DNA from: Ideonella sp. A 288
GTDB taxonomy: Bacteria > Pseudomonadota > Gammaproteobacteria > Burkholderiales > Burkholderiaceae_C
NCBI RefSeq assembly: GCF_002198735.1
Contig: NZ_MWLO01000145.1
Location: 130,820 to 194,819, forward strand
DNA: 64,000 nt
Direction: 5' to 3'
Shown: piece by piece, positions 36,230-44,511 of the stretch
How the letters are laid out: every line of letters starts with the position of its first letter
How positions within the stretch are numbered: the stretch's first letter is position 1
Notes under the pieces: generated by a model
What the model saw: the letters and a program-made list of their open reading frames with translations, nothing else
Databases searched by the model: none
Told to the model about the DNA's origin: nothing
Made by a program: the position numbers and the translations under genes

Positions 36230-36532
36230 ATGACGAAGCCGAAGGCGGCGCCGAGGGCGCGCTATACGTTGGAGTTCAAGCAAGAGGCGGTGCGCCTGGT
36301 CGAGGGCGGCCAGAGCATCGCGGCGGTGGCCAGGACGCTGGGCGTGGTCGATCAGACCTTGTTCAACTGGGTCAAGGCGAAGCGCGAAGGCAAGCTCACC
36401 GGCGTGGACAGCAAGCCCGTGAGCGCCGAGCAGATGGAGATCGCCCGGCTGCGCGCCGAGCTGGCGCGGGTGACGATGGAGCGCGACATCCTGGGAAAAG
36501 CGACGGCGTACTTCGCAAAGGCAGCGAAGTGA
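36230..36532 (+). CDS. IS3-family transposase OrfA
   Basis: The 100-aa protein has an HTH_Tnp_1-type helix-turn-helix (YTLEFKQEAVRLVEGGQSIA to TLFNWVKAKREG) and a C-terminal leucine-zipper-like segment (EQMEIARLRAELARVTMERD). It binds the inverted repeats. The start follows AAGGAGAG. Its stop overlaps the orfB GTG (GTGA), so OrfB may be made by coupling rather than, or in addition to, frameshifting. Confidence 0.95.
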   Translation: MTKPKAAPRARYTLEFKQEAVRLVEGGQSIAAVARTLGVVDQTLFNWVKAKREGKLTGVDSKPVSAEQMEIARLRAELARVTMERDILGKATAYFAKAAK

Positions 36533-37425
36533 AGTACGCGTTCATCGAGCGCCACCGGCGCGTGTGGCCGATCTCGGTGCAGTGCCGGGTGCTGCAAGTC
36601 AGCGTGACCGGGTATCACGAGCACTTCGTGCGCCGAGCCAGCAACGCGCAGCGGCGCCACCTCAGCGACGACGCGCTGCTGGCGCACATCAAGGCGATCC
36701 ACGCCGAGACGCACGGAGGCTACGGCTGGCCGCGGACCTGGAAGGAACTGCTGGCCCGAGGCATCAGGGTGGGCAAGGACCGGGTGCAAAAGCTCATGCA
36801 ACTGCACGGCATCCGCGCCAAGGGCAAGCGACGCTTCAAGGTCACCACCGACAGCAAGCACGACCTGCCCATTGCACCGAACCTGCTCAACCGCGAGTTC
36901 AACGTGGCCGAGCCCGACAGGGTCTGGGTAGGCGACATCACCTACATCGCCACCGACGAGGGTTGGCTGTTCCTGGCCGTGGTGATCGACCTGTTCAGCC
37001 GCCAGGTGGTGGGCTGGTCGCTGCGTCAGGACATGGCGCGTGAACTGGTCATCGATGCGCTGCGCATGGCCTGGTTCAAGCGCCATCCGAGCAAGGATGC
37101 GGGCCTGATCTTCCACAGCGACCGGGGCAGTCAGTACGCCAGCAAGGACTTCCGCGACGTGCTCACCGAGTACGGCATCACCGCCTCGATGAGCCGGCGC
37201 GGGAACTGCTGGGACAACGCCTGCAGCGAGACCTTGTTCGGCTCACTGAAGGTGGAGCGGCTGCACGGGCACCGCTTCAAGAGCAGGCGCCACGCCAAGG
37301 ATGAAGTCGTAGCCTGGATGCTCTGGTACAACCGGACCCGACTGCACTCGACGCTGGCCTATGTCAGCCCAATGCAGTTCGAAGAAAACTGGCTCGCCGA
37401 CCAACCCCGGCAGGCCAGCGCGTAG
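36529..37425 (+). CDS. IS3-family transposase OrfB (DDE catalytic subunit)
   Basis: The 298-aa rve-type integrase-fold protein carries the DDE triad: WVGDITYIATDEG (first Asp), IFHSDRGSQYAS (second Asp) and NACSETLFGSLKVE (Glu), with an N-terminal HTH_21-like region (HGGYGWPRTWKELL). It starts at a GTG overlapping orfA. No stop or frameshift interrupts it. Confidence 0.95.
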   Translation: MKYAFIERHRRVWPISVQCRVLQVSVTGYHEHFVRRASNAQRRHLSDDALLAHIKAIHAETHGGYGWPRTWKELLARGIRVGKDRVQKLMQLHGIRAKGKRRFKVTTDSKHDLPIAPNLLNREFNVAEPDRVWVGDITYIATDEGWLFLAVVIDLFSRQVVGWSLRQDMARELVIDALRMAWFKRHPSKDAGLIFHSDRGSQYASKDFRDVLTEYGITASMSRRGNCWDNACSETLFGSLKVERLHGHRFKSRRHAKDEVVAWMLWYNRTRLHSTLAYVSPMQFEENWLADQPRQASA

Positions 37426-37484
37426 TCCAGCTATGGGATACGGAATCCAGGGGCAAGGTCAGTTCTTCTTCAACCAGGGATTGT

Positions 37485-37664
37485 TCATGTCGCTCCTTCG
37501 GAGTGGTCAGGGGCCTGGGGTCCGATCTCGAAGTGCATGCCCTCGAACCCGTTGAAGGAACGCAACTCTTCCTCCACCCGGGCCATGGCGAACCACACCC
37601 AGGCCGCGAGGCCGAGGGCAGGCATAACGATCAAGGTGGCGATGACCATCGCGGTGGGGTTCAT
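37485..37664 (-). CDS. Small single-span membrane protein
   Basis: The 59-aa protein has one hydrophobic helix (MVIATLIVMPALGLAAWVWF, about 5-25) and a short acidic-amphipathic tail (RVEEELRSFNGFEGMH). I do not recognise the family. Its TGA overlaps the ATG of the IS-split gene, so the two were translationally coupled before insertion. It sits between a DUF883-like gene and the split gene. Confidence 0.6.
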   Translation of the reverse strand: MNPTAMVIATLIVMPALGLAAWVWFAMARVEEELRSFNGFEGMHFEIGPQAPDHSEGAT

Positions 37665-37720
37665 GGCGTGCCTTGCCGAAAGTGGTGCGCAGGGGACGCC
37701 CGCGGGTGGGTTCAGCGGGC

Positions 37721-38116
37721 TCAGCGGCTGCGGGTGACGCGGGCGATCACCGCGCCCAGTGCCAGCGCGGCAGCGACCCAGGTCAGCGGATTGCGCCGGA
37801 CGGTGGCTCGCGCGTCCTCGACCCATTCGTCTTTCAGGGCGCGCAACTGGAGGGTCTTCTCGTCCAGCGCCGCCGCCGCGACCGAGACGCGATCACCGAG
37901 CTTCTGCACTGCCGGCACGGCCGTGCCGGCCAGGCGATCGATGGTCTCGTGGGCCCCCTGTACCGCGTGCTTCAGAAGGCCGACCGCGGCGGGGGGCGCC
38001 TTTTCGCTGCCCGGCAGCATGGACGTGTCGGGCACCTGGGTGCGGGAACCGCCGTTCGGCCAGACGCCGTCGGGTGCGTGGTCGTTGGGGTTGGGGTTGG
38101 GGTTGGTTTCGTTCAT
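37721..38116 (-). CDS. DUF883/ElaB-YqjD-like membrane-anchored protein
   Basis: The 131-aa protein has a disordered Asn/Pro-rich N-terminus, an amphipathic helical middle and a C-terminal RRNPLTWVAAALALGAVIAR anchor, the hallmark of the ElaB/YqjD family. E. coli relatives bind ribosomes and tether them to the inner membrane in stationary phase. It follows the hemerythrin gene by 17 bases and is probably in the same operon. Confidence 0.78.
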   Translation of the reverse strand: MNETNPNPNPNDHAPDGVWPNGGSRTQVPDTSMLPGSEKAPPAAVGLLKHAVQGAHETIDRLAGTAVPAVQKLGDRVSVAAAALDEKTLQLRALKDEWVEDARATVRRNPLTWVAAALALGAVIARVTRSR

Positions 38117-38133
38117 GACGTCTCCGTTGGGGT

Positions 38134-38619
38134 TCAGGCGGCCTTGGCCAGCAGAGCGTCCTTGCGGGCGGCCATGCGGGCCCCCAGCTCGGCCAGGTCG
38201 AGCGACGCCGCCTTGGCCTGGGGGAACATCTCGGTCTGCTCTTCCTTGACGTGGTGCTTCACGTACTCCGACAGCACCTTGACCTTGGCGTCGTACATCT
38301 CACCGTCGGGCTCGATGCCCTTGAGCTGCGCGATCAGGTCCTTCACGCCCGCGTGTTCGACGGTGGCCTCGGGCACCAGCAGCTTGTCCTTCAACGCCTC
38401 CTTCACGGCCGGGTAGAAGATCTCTTCCTCGATCTGCGCGTGCACGGTGAGTGCGGTGCAGATCTCGGCGACCAGGGCCTTCTTGTTGGAGACCGAACGG
38501 GTCCTCTCGTACTCGGCGAACAACTGGCTCACGGCCTCGTGGTCGGCCTTGAGCAGGGCAATGGCGTCCTTGCTGGCCGGCTTGGCCTTGTGGGAAGCGG
38601 TGGTCTTGGTGGCGGTCAT
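38134..38619 (-). CDS. Hemerythrin-like (HHE) domain protein
   Basis: The 161-aa protein has a hemerythrin/HHE cation-binding bundle: LLKADHEAVSQLF (first His), LTVHAQIEEEIFYPAV, EHAGVKDLIAQL and VKHHVKEEQTEMF. These bind a di-iron centre and are linked to oxygen, nitric oxide or oxidative stress responses. The start follows AAGGAC and removes a long upstream extension without similarity. An operator-like site lies 184 bases upstream. Confidence 0.9.
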   Translation of the reverse strand: MTATKTTASHKAKPASKDAIALLKADHEAVSQLFAEYERTRSVSNKKALVAEICTALTVHAQIEEEIFYPAVKEALKDKLLVPEATVEHAGVKDLIAQLKGIEPDGEMYDAKVKVLSEYVKHHVKEEQTEMFPQAKAASLDLAELGARMAARKDALLAKAA

Positions 38620-39046
38620 GGGCAGTCCTTGAATGGGTGGGGCACGGGGATGTGCAGTCGGTGCACGAACAGCGCGATCGAGATGGCAATCGGGACGGAG
38701 AAAGGCCGCGCAATAGAACGCAAAGCAGCGGGTCGGGGGCTGTATCGACCGGCGGCTCGTGCCCTTCGCCACGGGGCGACAGTAGGCACGCGACAAAGTG
38801 ACGTCTGTTCGATCGCGCACGCTGGTCCTGGCCACTGGCGCGCCGCGGCACCTGACGCCCCTCGCGATCCCCCGAGACGCGTGATGCCAGGGCCGATTCG
38901 CAAAGCCGCGATGCGGGCAGGGGTGCTGCAGCCCCGGACCGCGCCGGCCGTGCAAGGCCATGTCCAGCGGTGGCGCCGTGGCCGGCGCCCAGACGCTCCC
39001 GCTGGTCAGCGTGCTGCCGCAATCAGTTCACGTCTTTCACGCGATA
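38620..39046. other. 427-base intergenic region with an operator-like site
   Basis: Lies between the hemerythrin gene and the diguanylate-cyclase stop, both on the minus strand. It contains the exact operator-like site at 38803-38820. No credible gene is visible; open frames here have no domain or ribosome site. Confidence 0.5.
38803..38820 (+). promoter_or_regulatory. Operator-like site upstream of the hemerythrin operon
   Basis: GTCTGTTC-GATCGC-GCAC matches the regional consensus exactly and differs from the site at 34675 by one base in 18. It is 184 bases upstream of the hemerythrin ATG. Confidence 0.5.
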
Positions 39047-39961
39047 TCAGTCGGTCGGCACGGCTGAGGTCGCGCTCGAGGCCATTGAGGGGTCGAAGAA
39101 CTCGCAGGGGCTGCGCCCTTGCTTGGCCCGGTACATCGCGGTGTCGGCATGGGAGATGAGCGTGGGCCCGTTCGAGCCGTGCTCGGGGTAGAGCGCGATG
39201 CCGATGCTCGGCGTGACGGCAAACTGCAGCGACCCCACCCCGATGGGGAGCTCGATGGACTGCCGCACCACGCCGGCGATGTGCGCCACGGCGTCGCGAT
39301 CCGCCGGGTTGATCAACAGGTACAGGAACTCATCGCCGCCGTTGCGGCAGACCGTGTCCTCGTCGCGCACATGGCGCATCAGGCGCTCTGCCACGACCGT
39401 CAGCACCGAGTCGCCAGCGGCATGGCCATGGGTGTCGTTGACGAGCTTGAAGCGATCGAGGTCCAGGAACATCACCGCGAGCGTCCAGCCATGGCGGTCC
39501 GCACTGGCGATGGCCTGCGTCAGCCGATCGTCGAACAGCGTGCGGTTGGGCAGGCCGGTCTTCTGGTCGTGCATGGCGATCTGGCTGGCCATGCGCTCGG
39601 CAGCGCGCGACACGGCCAGCGCGGCCTCCGACTCTGCCAGCGCCAGCCGAGACCGGCTCAAGGCCTGCTCCACCGCCTTGACCTCGTCCAGGCCGTGGGC
39701 CAGGTTGTCGGTCACCTGCTGCAGATCGTCGGCGCAGCCTTGCACCCTGCGTTCGACGTCCAGACCGTCACGCAGCGCCTGGGCGGCGGGCAAGGTGGTC
39801 GCACCGTCGGCCATCCGAGCTTTCGCCAGGTCGTTCGCGGTGCCGAGGTCTTCGGCACAGGCCTCCACCTCGGCCCGGACTTCCTGGCTCTGGTCGAGGG
39901 CGGTGTCGAGCGCATGCAACACGCGAGAAGGAAGGGCAGCGTCGGGCGGAGTGGACGGCAT
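39047..39961 (-). CDS. Diguanylate cyclase (GGDEF protein)
   Basis: The 304-aa protein has a long helical N-terminus (about 1-125, no transmembrane helix) and a GGDEF domain (about 130-290) with intact active site R-N-GGDEF (208-212) and DHDxKTGLPNR-like and DLDRFKLVND segments. It should make cyclic-di-GMP. No EAL domain is present, and no RxxD inhibitory site is evident five residues before GGDEF. Input to the N-terminal region is unknown. Confidence 0.9.
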   Translation of the reverse strand: MPSTPPDAALPSRVLHALDTALDQSQEVRAEVEACAEDLGTANDLAKARMADGATTLPAAQALRDGLDVERRVQGCADDLQQVTDNLAHGLDEVKAVEQALSRSRLALAESEAALAVSRAAERMASQIAMHDQKTGLPNRTLFDDRLTQAIASADRHGWTLAVMFLDLDRFKLVNDTHGHAAGDSVLTVVAERLMRHVRDEDTVCRNGGDEFLYLLINPADRDAVAHIAGVVRQSIELPIGVGSLQFAVTPSIGIALYPEHGSNGPTLISHADTAMYRAKQGRSPCEFFDPSMASSATSAVPTD

Positions 39962-40568
39962 GGTGTGCGAGCCAGTGAACGGGCGGGGATGGCGCCGTGC
40001 TCGGCCGAGGCGACGAAGGGCCGCGGTGGCCCCGTCTCCTGCCGGACGTGCGCGGCGGGAACATGCTCGCGGGACAGTAATCCCCAGACGCCCGGAGCGT
40101 CTGTAGGACAGCGCGCCTATCCGCGCCAGACCAGCGCGCGAAGCCAGGCTCGGGCCCGCCACCGCCGAAGGGCCGCCAAGGGGCCGTCAAAGGGCCGAAA
40201 AAGGACCACCAGTAGCCTGAGGGTGGCCTACCCAGCCTGCCCCGCCCCGCCACGGCCGCACGCCGCTTGGGTCTGTCAGCGCACAGACGGCCGCCGCACG
40301 CACCCCTAAGGTCGTGCCATCCCCCGGTCCTGCGAGTCCGGGACCTGACCGACCGTGGCCTCCGAACTCCGAGCAGCGGCGCGCGCCACACGAGCGATAG
40401 GGCCACCTGCCGCAGCAGCCGAGCGTGCGCAGGCGCCGAGAGCGCACGGCGGCGGGGCCCACTCGAAGACGCCCTGCCCTGGCTGGACCCGGCTCGGGCA
40501 CAACCCGCCTGGTTCGCCCCGCAAGGGCGCCGCCCTCATTTCCTTTCATCCACTGGAGCACACACCCC
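39962..40568. other. 607-base divergent intergenic region with inverted repeats
   Basis: Lies between the diguanylate-cyclase and BON genes, which diverge. It holds CAGACGC-CCGGA-GCGTCTG (40085-40103) and GTCTGT-CAGCGC-ACAGAC (40271-40288). Both contain the GTCTG core seen elsewhere in this region. No gene with a credible start is visible. Confidence 0.5.
40271..40288. promoter_or_regulatory. Palindrome related to the regional operator
   Basis: GTCTGT-N6-ACAGAC is a perfect palindrome with the same arms as the site at 42589, but with six rather than ten bases between them. It is 281 bases upstream of the BON-protein gene. Confidence 0.4.
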
Positions 40569-41150
40569 ATGACCACCCGAACCTCACGCCTCCTGCTGGG
40601 CACGGCACTCACTGCCATCGCCACCACCCTGCTGATGGGCTGCAACAAGGCACCCGAAGCCGCCCCCGCGACACAGGCGCCCCCCATGACCGTCGGCACC
40701 CAGGTGGACGACGCGGTCATCACCTCCAGCGTCAAGTCGGCACTGCTGGCCGAGCCCGCCGTCAACAGCTTCGATCTGCAGGTGGAAACCCGCAAAGGCA
40801 CCGTGCAACTCAGCGGCTTCGTGGACAGCCAGGCCCAGATCGACCAGGCGCTGGCTGTCACGCGCAGCGTGGCCGGCGTGACCAACGTGGAGAACGGCGT
40901 GACCCTCAAGGGAACGGCCACCAGCATGGGCACCAAGGTCGACGATGCCACCGTGACCGGCCGCGTCAAGACCGCCCTGCTGGCCGATCCGGACATCAAG
41001 AGCCTCGACATCAGCGTGGTCACGTACAAGGGCGAGGTGCAGCTCTCCGGCTTCGTCAACAGCCAGGGCCAGATCGACCAGGCCAACAAGATTGCCGGCG
41101 CCGCCGACGGTGCCAGCAGCGTCAAGAACGAACTGAAGGTCAAGCAATGA
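40569..41150 (+). CDS. BON-domain lipoprotein (OsmY-like)
   Basis: The 193-aa protein has a lipoprotein signal ending LLMGC (Cys near residue 25) and two BON domains (about 45-105 and 120-190), each with a VKTALL/VKSALL helix and a GxVQLSGFV strand. BON proteins bind phospholipid and protect the envelope under osmotic stress. The stop overlaps the ferritin-like ATG (ATGA), so the two are coupled. Confidence 0.92.
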   Translation: MTTRTSRLLLGTALTAIATTLLMGCNKAPEAAPATQAPPMTVGTQVDDAVITSSVKSALLAEPAVNSFDLQVETRKGTVQLSGFVDSQAQIDQALAVTRSVAGVTNVENGVTLKGTATSMGTKVDDATVTGRVKTALLADPDIKSLDISVVTYKGEVQLSGFVNSQGQIDQANKIAGAADGASSVKNELKVKQ

Positions 41151-41695
41151 AATCCGGCCACACCCTCACCGACGTCGCCACCCTGCGCAGCCAGGCCCGC
41201 AAGCACATCGAACGCGGGGCCGTGACCGCCGGCTACAGCGCCGACCGCGACCAGGTGCTCAAGCTGCTCAACGAGGCGCTGGCGACCGAGATCGTGTGCG
41301 TGCTGCGCTACCGGCGCCACCACTTCATGGCGCGCGGCATCCACGGGCAGACCGTGGGGGCCGAGTTCCTGACCCATTCCAACGAAGAGCAGGGCCATGC
41401 CGACCTGCTGGCCGCGCGCATCGTGCAGCTCGGTGGGGAACCCGACTTCTCGCCCGACCGCCTGAGCGAGCGCAGCCACGCCGAGTACGTGGCCGGCGAC
41501 ACGCTGGCGCAGATGATCCAGGAGGACCTGGTGGCCGAGCGCATCGCCATCGACAGCTACCGCGACATGATCCGTTACCTGGGCGACCATGATCCGACCA
41601 CCAGCGACCTGCTCAAGCAGATCCTGGCGGTGGAAGAGGAGCACGCCGACGAGTTGGCCGATCTGCTCGAGGGCATGCCCGCGCAGCACCTTTGA
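41147..41695 (+). CDS. Ferritin-like/bacterioferritin-type protein
   Basis: The 182-aa four-helix protein carries iron-ligand pattern residues: NEALATEIVCVLRYR (Glu), EEQGHADLLA (ExxH), and a second pair in IDSYRDMIRYL and VEEEHADELADLL. It fits the bacterioferritin/ferritin-like superfamily, perhaps a DNA-protecting or iron-storing stress protein. It is coupled to the BON lipoprotein. Confidence 0.85.
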   Translation: MKSGHTLTDVATLRSQARKHIERGAVTAGYSADRDQVLKLLNEALATEIVCVLRYRRHHFMARGIHGQTVGAEFLTHSNEEQGHADLLAARIVQLGGEPDFSPDRLSERSHAEYVAGDTLAQMIQEDLVAERIAIDSYRDMIRYLGDHDPTTSDLLKQILAVEEEHADELADLLEGMPAQHL

Positions 41696-41717
41696 TCGGC
41701 CCGCCCGGGCGGCCGAT
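41695..41717. terminator. Hairpin after the ferritin-like gene
   Basis: ATCGGCC (41695-41701) pairs with GGCCGAT (41711-41717). The stem starts at the last base of the stop codon. No T tract follows. The position between convergent genes supports a termination role. Confidence 0.35.
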
Positions 41718-41911
41718 GCATTGGCTCACCGCCCGGGCCGCCTGCAAGACCTGGGCACGCGCTGTAGAGCGCAGCGACAGTCGCGCGGGCCGGGACGGCA
41801 GCAGGGGAACGCACTCGATCGACCCGAGGCCGGGCCGTTTGGCCGCGGGGCGTCACTGCCCGGCGCTGCGGTGCCCGGCCGTGGCCCTGCCGGGCGCCTG
41901 GAGGGCCCGCC

Positions 41912-42469
41912 TCAGGGCCTCAGCCGAGCGGCGGCCATGGCCATCGAATTGCCCAGCTCGAACACCGAGTTCGGCACGCCGGCACTGGCGGGGCGTGGCG
42001 GCGGCCGAGGCCCCACGGCGCTGACCATCGGTCGAGGCGCGATGGCTCGGTGGGGCGGGCTTGCCTCGACCACCACACCGGCGTCGCGCTGCCCGGCCAC
42101 CAGGTCGGCCAGTGCAATGCCGGCCATGTGCGTCTGCATCACGGCGGCCAACTGCTGCGACAGGTCGTCGGTGAGTTCGAGAAAGCCGGTGCCCACGTCG
42201 GCATCCAGCGAGCCGGCATCGACCGCGCCCACGATGGCGGCCACCGAGATGGCCGACGCCTGCATGCCCAGCGAGTAGCCGCCGCCGGCACCGCGGGTGC
42301 TGTCCACCAGGCCGGCCGTGCGCAACTGGGAGAACAGGCGCTCGAGGTACGACAGCGACACGCGCTGGCGGTGGGCGATGGACGCCAGCGCCACCGGCCA
42401 GGCCTGCTCGCGCAGGGCGAGGTCGATCATGGCCTCGACGGCAAGTCGTCTCTTCGTGCTCATTCGCAT
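41912..42469 (-). CDS. Rrf2-family transcription regulator
   Basis: The 185-aa winged-helix protein starts MRMSTKRRLAVEAMIDLALR and continues with the Rrf2 recognition pattern (RQRVSLSYLERLFSQLRTAG and STRGAGGGYSLGM). It lacks the three cysteines that bind the IscR iron-sulfur cluster, so it senses something else or uses another cofactor. The C-terminal 50 residues are Pro/Ala-rich. An excellent AAGGAG site precedes the start. The full palindrome at 42589-42612 lies 120 bases upstream. Confidence 0.9.
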   Translation of the reverse strand: MRMSTKRRLAVEAMIDLALREQAWPVALASIAHRQRVSLSYLERLFSQLRTAGLVDSTRGAGGGYSLGMQASAISVAAIVGAVDAGSLDADVGTGFLELTDDLSQQLAAVMQTHMAGIALADLVAGQRDAGVVVEASPPHRAIAPRPMVSAVGPRPPPRPASAGVPNSVFELGNSMAMAAARLRP

Positions 42470-42588
42470 TGCGCTCTCCTTCGGCGGCTCGGGGCCGCTT
42501 CTTCGACCCGCGCGACACAGACCGGCGCCCGCACGCCGTCTCGCGCGCAGTGCCGGGAAGTGGTCATGGTCGCCGCCGGGCGTCACCC

Positions 42589-42612
42589 GGTCTGTACTCA
42601 AACGCACAGACC
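42589..42612. promoter_or_regulatory. Full palindromic operator upstream of the Rrf2 gene
   Basis: GGTCTGT-ACTCAAACGC-ACAGACC has perfect seven-base arms and ten bases between. Read as TGT-N10-ACA it has the spacing of Crp/Fnr sites. It contains the exact GTCTGTAC-N6-GCAC consensus found at other sites nearby. It is the most complete copy in the window. Confidence 0.6.
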
Positions 42613-42675
42613 TGCAACCCCCCGTCCGCCGGGCTGCGGCGGCGCCGCTCACCCAGCCCGGCCGGCCGGCCTGGA

Positions 42676-43431
42676 TCAGCGGTCGACCGCGGCGGCCGAC
42701 GACAGCCGTGTGGGCAGATCGGCCTGGGCCATCAGCTCGCCGAACCACACCCGGTAGCCGGCATCGCTGGGATGCAGTCCGTCCGCAGCGGTCAGCGACG
42801 GTTGCTGGACGAAGGGGTCGTCGGAGGATTCGCGGAACAGGTTCACCAGCACGGCGCCGTGGCGCGCCGCCGCGGCGTCGGCGAAGGCGTGCAGGCGGCG
42901 CGAGCGCCAGGTCATCAGCCAGGACAGGGGCGCCCACAAGATCGGCGCATTGCCGACGTTGCCTGCAGGCATCAGCACCACCAGGCCGGCCCGCTGGCGG
43001 GCGCGGTGCGTCACGCGATCGACGTCGCCTTGCAGGGCCTCCAGGCCGAGCAGGCGGACCACGTCGTTGCCGCCGGCCATCACCAGCACCATGTCAAAGG
43101 GCTCACCGCCTTCGAGTTGGGCCATCACGGCGGCAAACGTCGCCCCGTCGCGCGCCTGGTTGACGATCAGGAGCCTTGGGAAGGCCCGCGCCAGCAGACC
43201 CGCCACGCTGGCGTGCGGCGCGGTGGCACCGGTGCCCACCGCCGTGCTGTCACCGACGATGAGCAGCCGCAGGGCCGGTTGCACGGGTGCGTGCTGCAGC
43301 GGGACGCTCAGGCGGATCAGTTCGGACGATTCGTGCAGGCGCCATGCGGTTCTGGCGGCCACCCCCACGACGAGCGCGATGGCGCTCCACCGCAGGACCT
43401 GGGCTGCCCACCGCCCCGTCGCGTCAGCCAT
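42676..43431 (-). CDS. SGNH/GDSL-family hydrolase, membrane anchored
   Basis: The 251-aa protein has an N-terminal hydrophobic segment (about 10-27) and the SGNH blocks: GDSTAVG with nucleophile S62, a GGND block with N122, and DGLHPSDAGY near the C-terminus (Asp and His). It is probably a periplasmic esterase or deacetylase acting on lipid or glycan esters. The substrate cannot be told from sequence. Confidence 0.88.
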   Translation of the reverse strand: MADATGRWAAQVLRWSAIALVVGVAARTAWRLHESSELIRLSVPLQHAPVQPALRLLIVGDSTAVGTGATAPHASVAGLLARAFPRLLIVNQARDGATFAAVMAQLEGGEPFDMVLVMAGGNDVVRLLGLEALQGDVDRVTHRARQRAGLVVLMPAGNVGNAPILWAPLSWLMTWRSRRLHAFADAAAARHGAVLVNLFRESSDDPFVQQPSLTAADGLHPSDAGYRVWFGELMAQADLPTRLSSAAAVDR

Positions 43432-43620
43432 GCGGTCGAGCGGGAACCGAATCCGCTGCCCCGAGGGCCGTCAGGCCATGGATCCGCATGGCGTCGCCGG
43501 GCATGCCGCGCCCGCACAAGGCTGTGGGCACCGCCGTCGAGCCGGGTGGATCCCCATCGGTCCAAGCGCTGGCGCCGGCATGGGGGTGTCTTGAGCCGAG
43601 GGGCTGGGCCACGGGAGCGG

Positions 43621-44382
43621 TCAGCCTTGCGGGCTCTGGGTCATGCGCTCGCAGTACTTGCGCATCTGATCGGGCAGGTCGTCCGGGCACACGCCGCATT
43701 GGCGGTTGCCCGGCACCGCATGGTCGATGAAGTTGGGGTACGGCAGATCGAGCTTGGCCATGAGGGCCTTGAACTCCTCCAGCGTCCGGCCTTGCCCCAG
43801 GCGCGGATTGCGGCTCTTCTCCTGCCCGATCGACGAGACCCGGCGGCCCTGGTAGTCATGCGCCGGGTAGACCAGCACCTCATCGGGCAAGGTGAACAGC
43901 TTCCCGGTGACGCTCTCGTAGAGCGTCGCGGCGTCGCCGTTCTGGAAGTCGGTGCGGCCGCAGCCGTCGATCAGCAAGGCATCGCCGCTGAACAGGCGGT
44001 CGCAGCCATGGTCGATGCATCGGTAGGCGAAGTGGCCGTCGGTGTGGCCGGGCGTGTGCAGCGGCGCCACCGTGAGGCCGCCCAGTGGCAGCGGCGTGCC
44101 CTCCTCGATGCCCACGTCGACGCAGGGCAGCCGATCGATCGCCGGCGCCGCGATGCGGCTGCCGACGCGCTGCTTCAGGTGCAGCGCCGCGGTGATGTGA
44201 TCGGCATGGATGTGGGTGTCGAGCGTCAGCACCAGGGTGAGCCCCAGCGACTGCACCACCTGCAGATCGCGGTCGATGGCGTTGACGACCGGGTCGATCA
44301 GCATCGCCTGCCCGGTGGTCTCGCAGCCCAGCAGGTAGGTGAAGGTGCTCGACACGGGTTCGAAGAGTTGCCTGAAGATCAT
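43621..44382 (-). CDS. MBL-fold hydrolase, persulfide dioxygenase-like
   Basis: The 253-aa metallo-beta-lactamase-fold protein has H57-x-H59-x-D61-H62 (THIHADH), HTPGHTDGH, FSGDALLIDGCGRTDFQ and YPAHDYQGR. The CGRTDFQ and PAHDYxG segments point to the ETHE1/persulfide dioxygenase or Blh group, mononuclear-iron enzymes of sulfide detoxification. A C-terminal Cys-containing tail (CGVCPDD) is unusual. The start follows AAGGAG. Confidence 0.87.
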   Translation of the reverse strand: MIFRQLFEPVSSTFTYLLGCETTGQAMLIDPVVNAIDRDLQVVQSLGLTLVLTLDTHIHADHITAALHLKQRVGSRIAAPAIDRLPCVDVGIEEGTPLPLGGLTVAPLHTPGHTDGHFAYRCIDHGCDRLFSGDALLIDGCGRTDFQNGDAATLYESVTGKLFTLPDEVLVYPAHDYQGRRVSSIGQEKSRNPRLGQGRTLEEFKALMAKLDLPYPNFIDHAVPGNRQCGVCPDDLPDQMRKYCERMTQSPQG

Positions 44383-44511
44383 GGTCGAATCTCCTTCTGT
44401 GGTTTGAATGGCTCCGGCGCGCCGCTGTCGCCGGGCACCTGCCCGCGGCATCGTGACCGTACATCGAATCCTCGGTGGCATGGCTGTCGCTGGGTCGGGC
44501 GGACCCCGGGG

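Larger units (their letters stand above)
36167..37461 (+). mobile_element. IS3-family insertion sequence, complete
   Basis: The 1295-base element is bounded by 27-base imperfect inverted repeats (36167-36193 and 37435-37461; 23 of 27 match, both ends TGACCTTGCCCC). It is flanked by a direct GTT duplication (36164-36166 and 37462-37464), the 3-base target size usual for IS3. Two overlapping genes, orfA and orfB, fill it. Both are intact and the repeats well preserved, so the insertion looks recent and possibly active. Confidence 0.95.
36011..37488 (-). pseudogene. 59-codon gene split by an IS3-family insertion
   Basis: Removing bases 36167-37461 and one copy of the GTT duplication restores a continuous frame: MNNPWLKKNPFMSLWLSAA, then a basic Ala/Arg-rich tail ending PARKR and a stop. 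The 5' part is 37465-37488 plus the duplicated codon, the 3' part 36011-36166. An ideal AAGGAG ribosome site precedes the ATG, which overlaps the stop of the upstream membrane-protein gene (ATGA). The product resembles short basic proteins of Burkholderiales of unknown role. An internal ATG at 36157 could still yield 48 residues. Confidence 0.8.
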
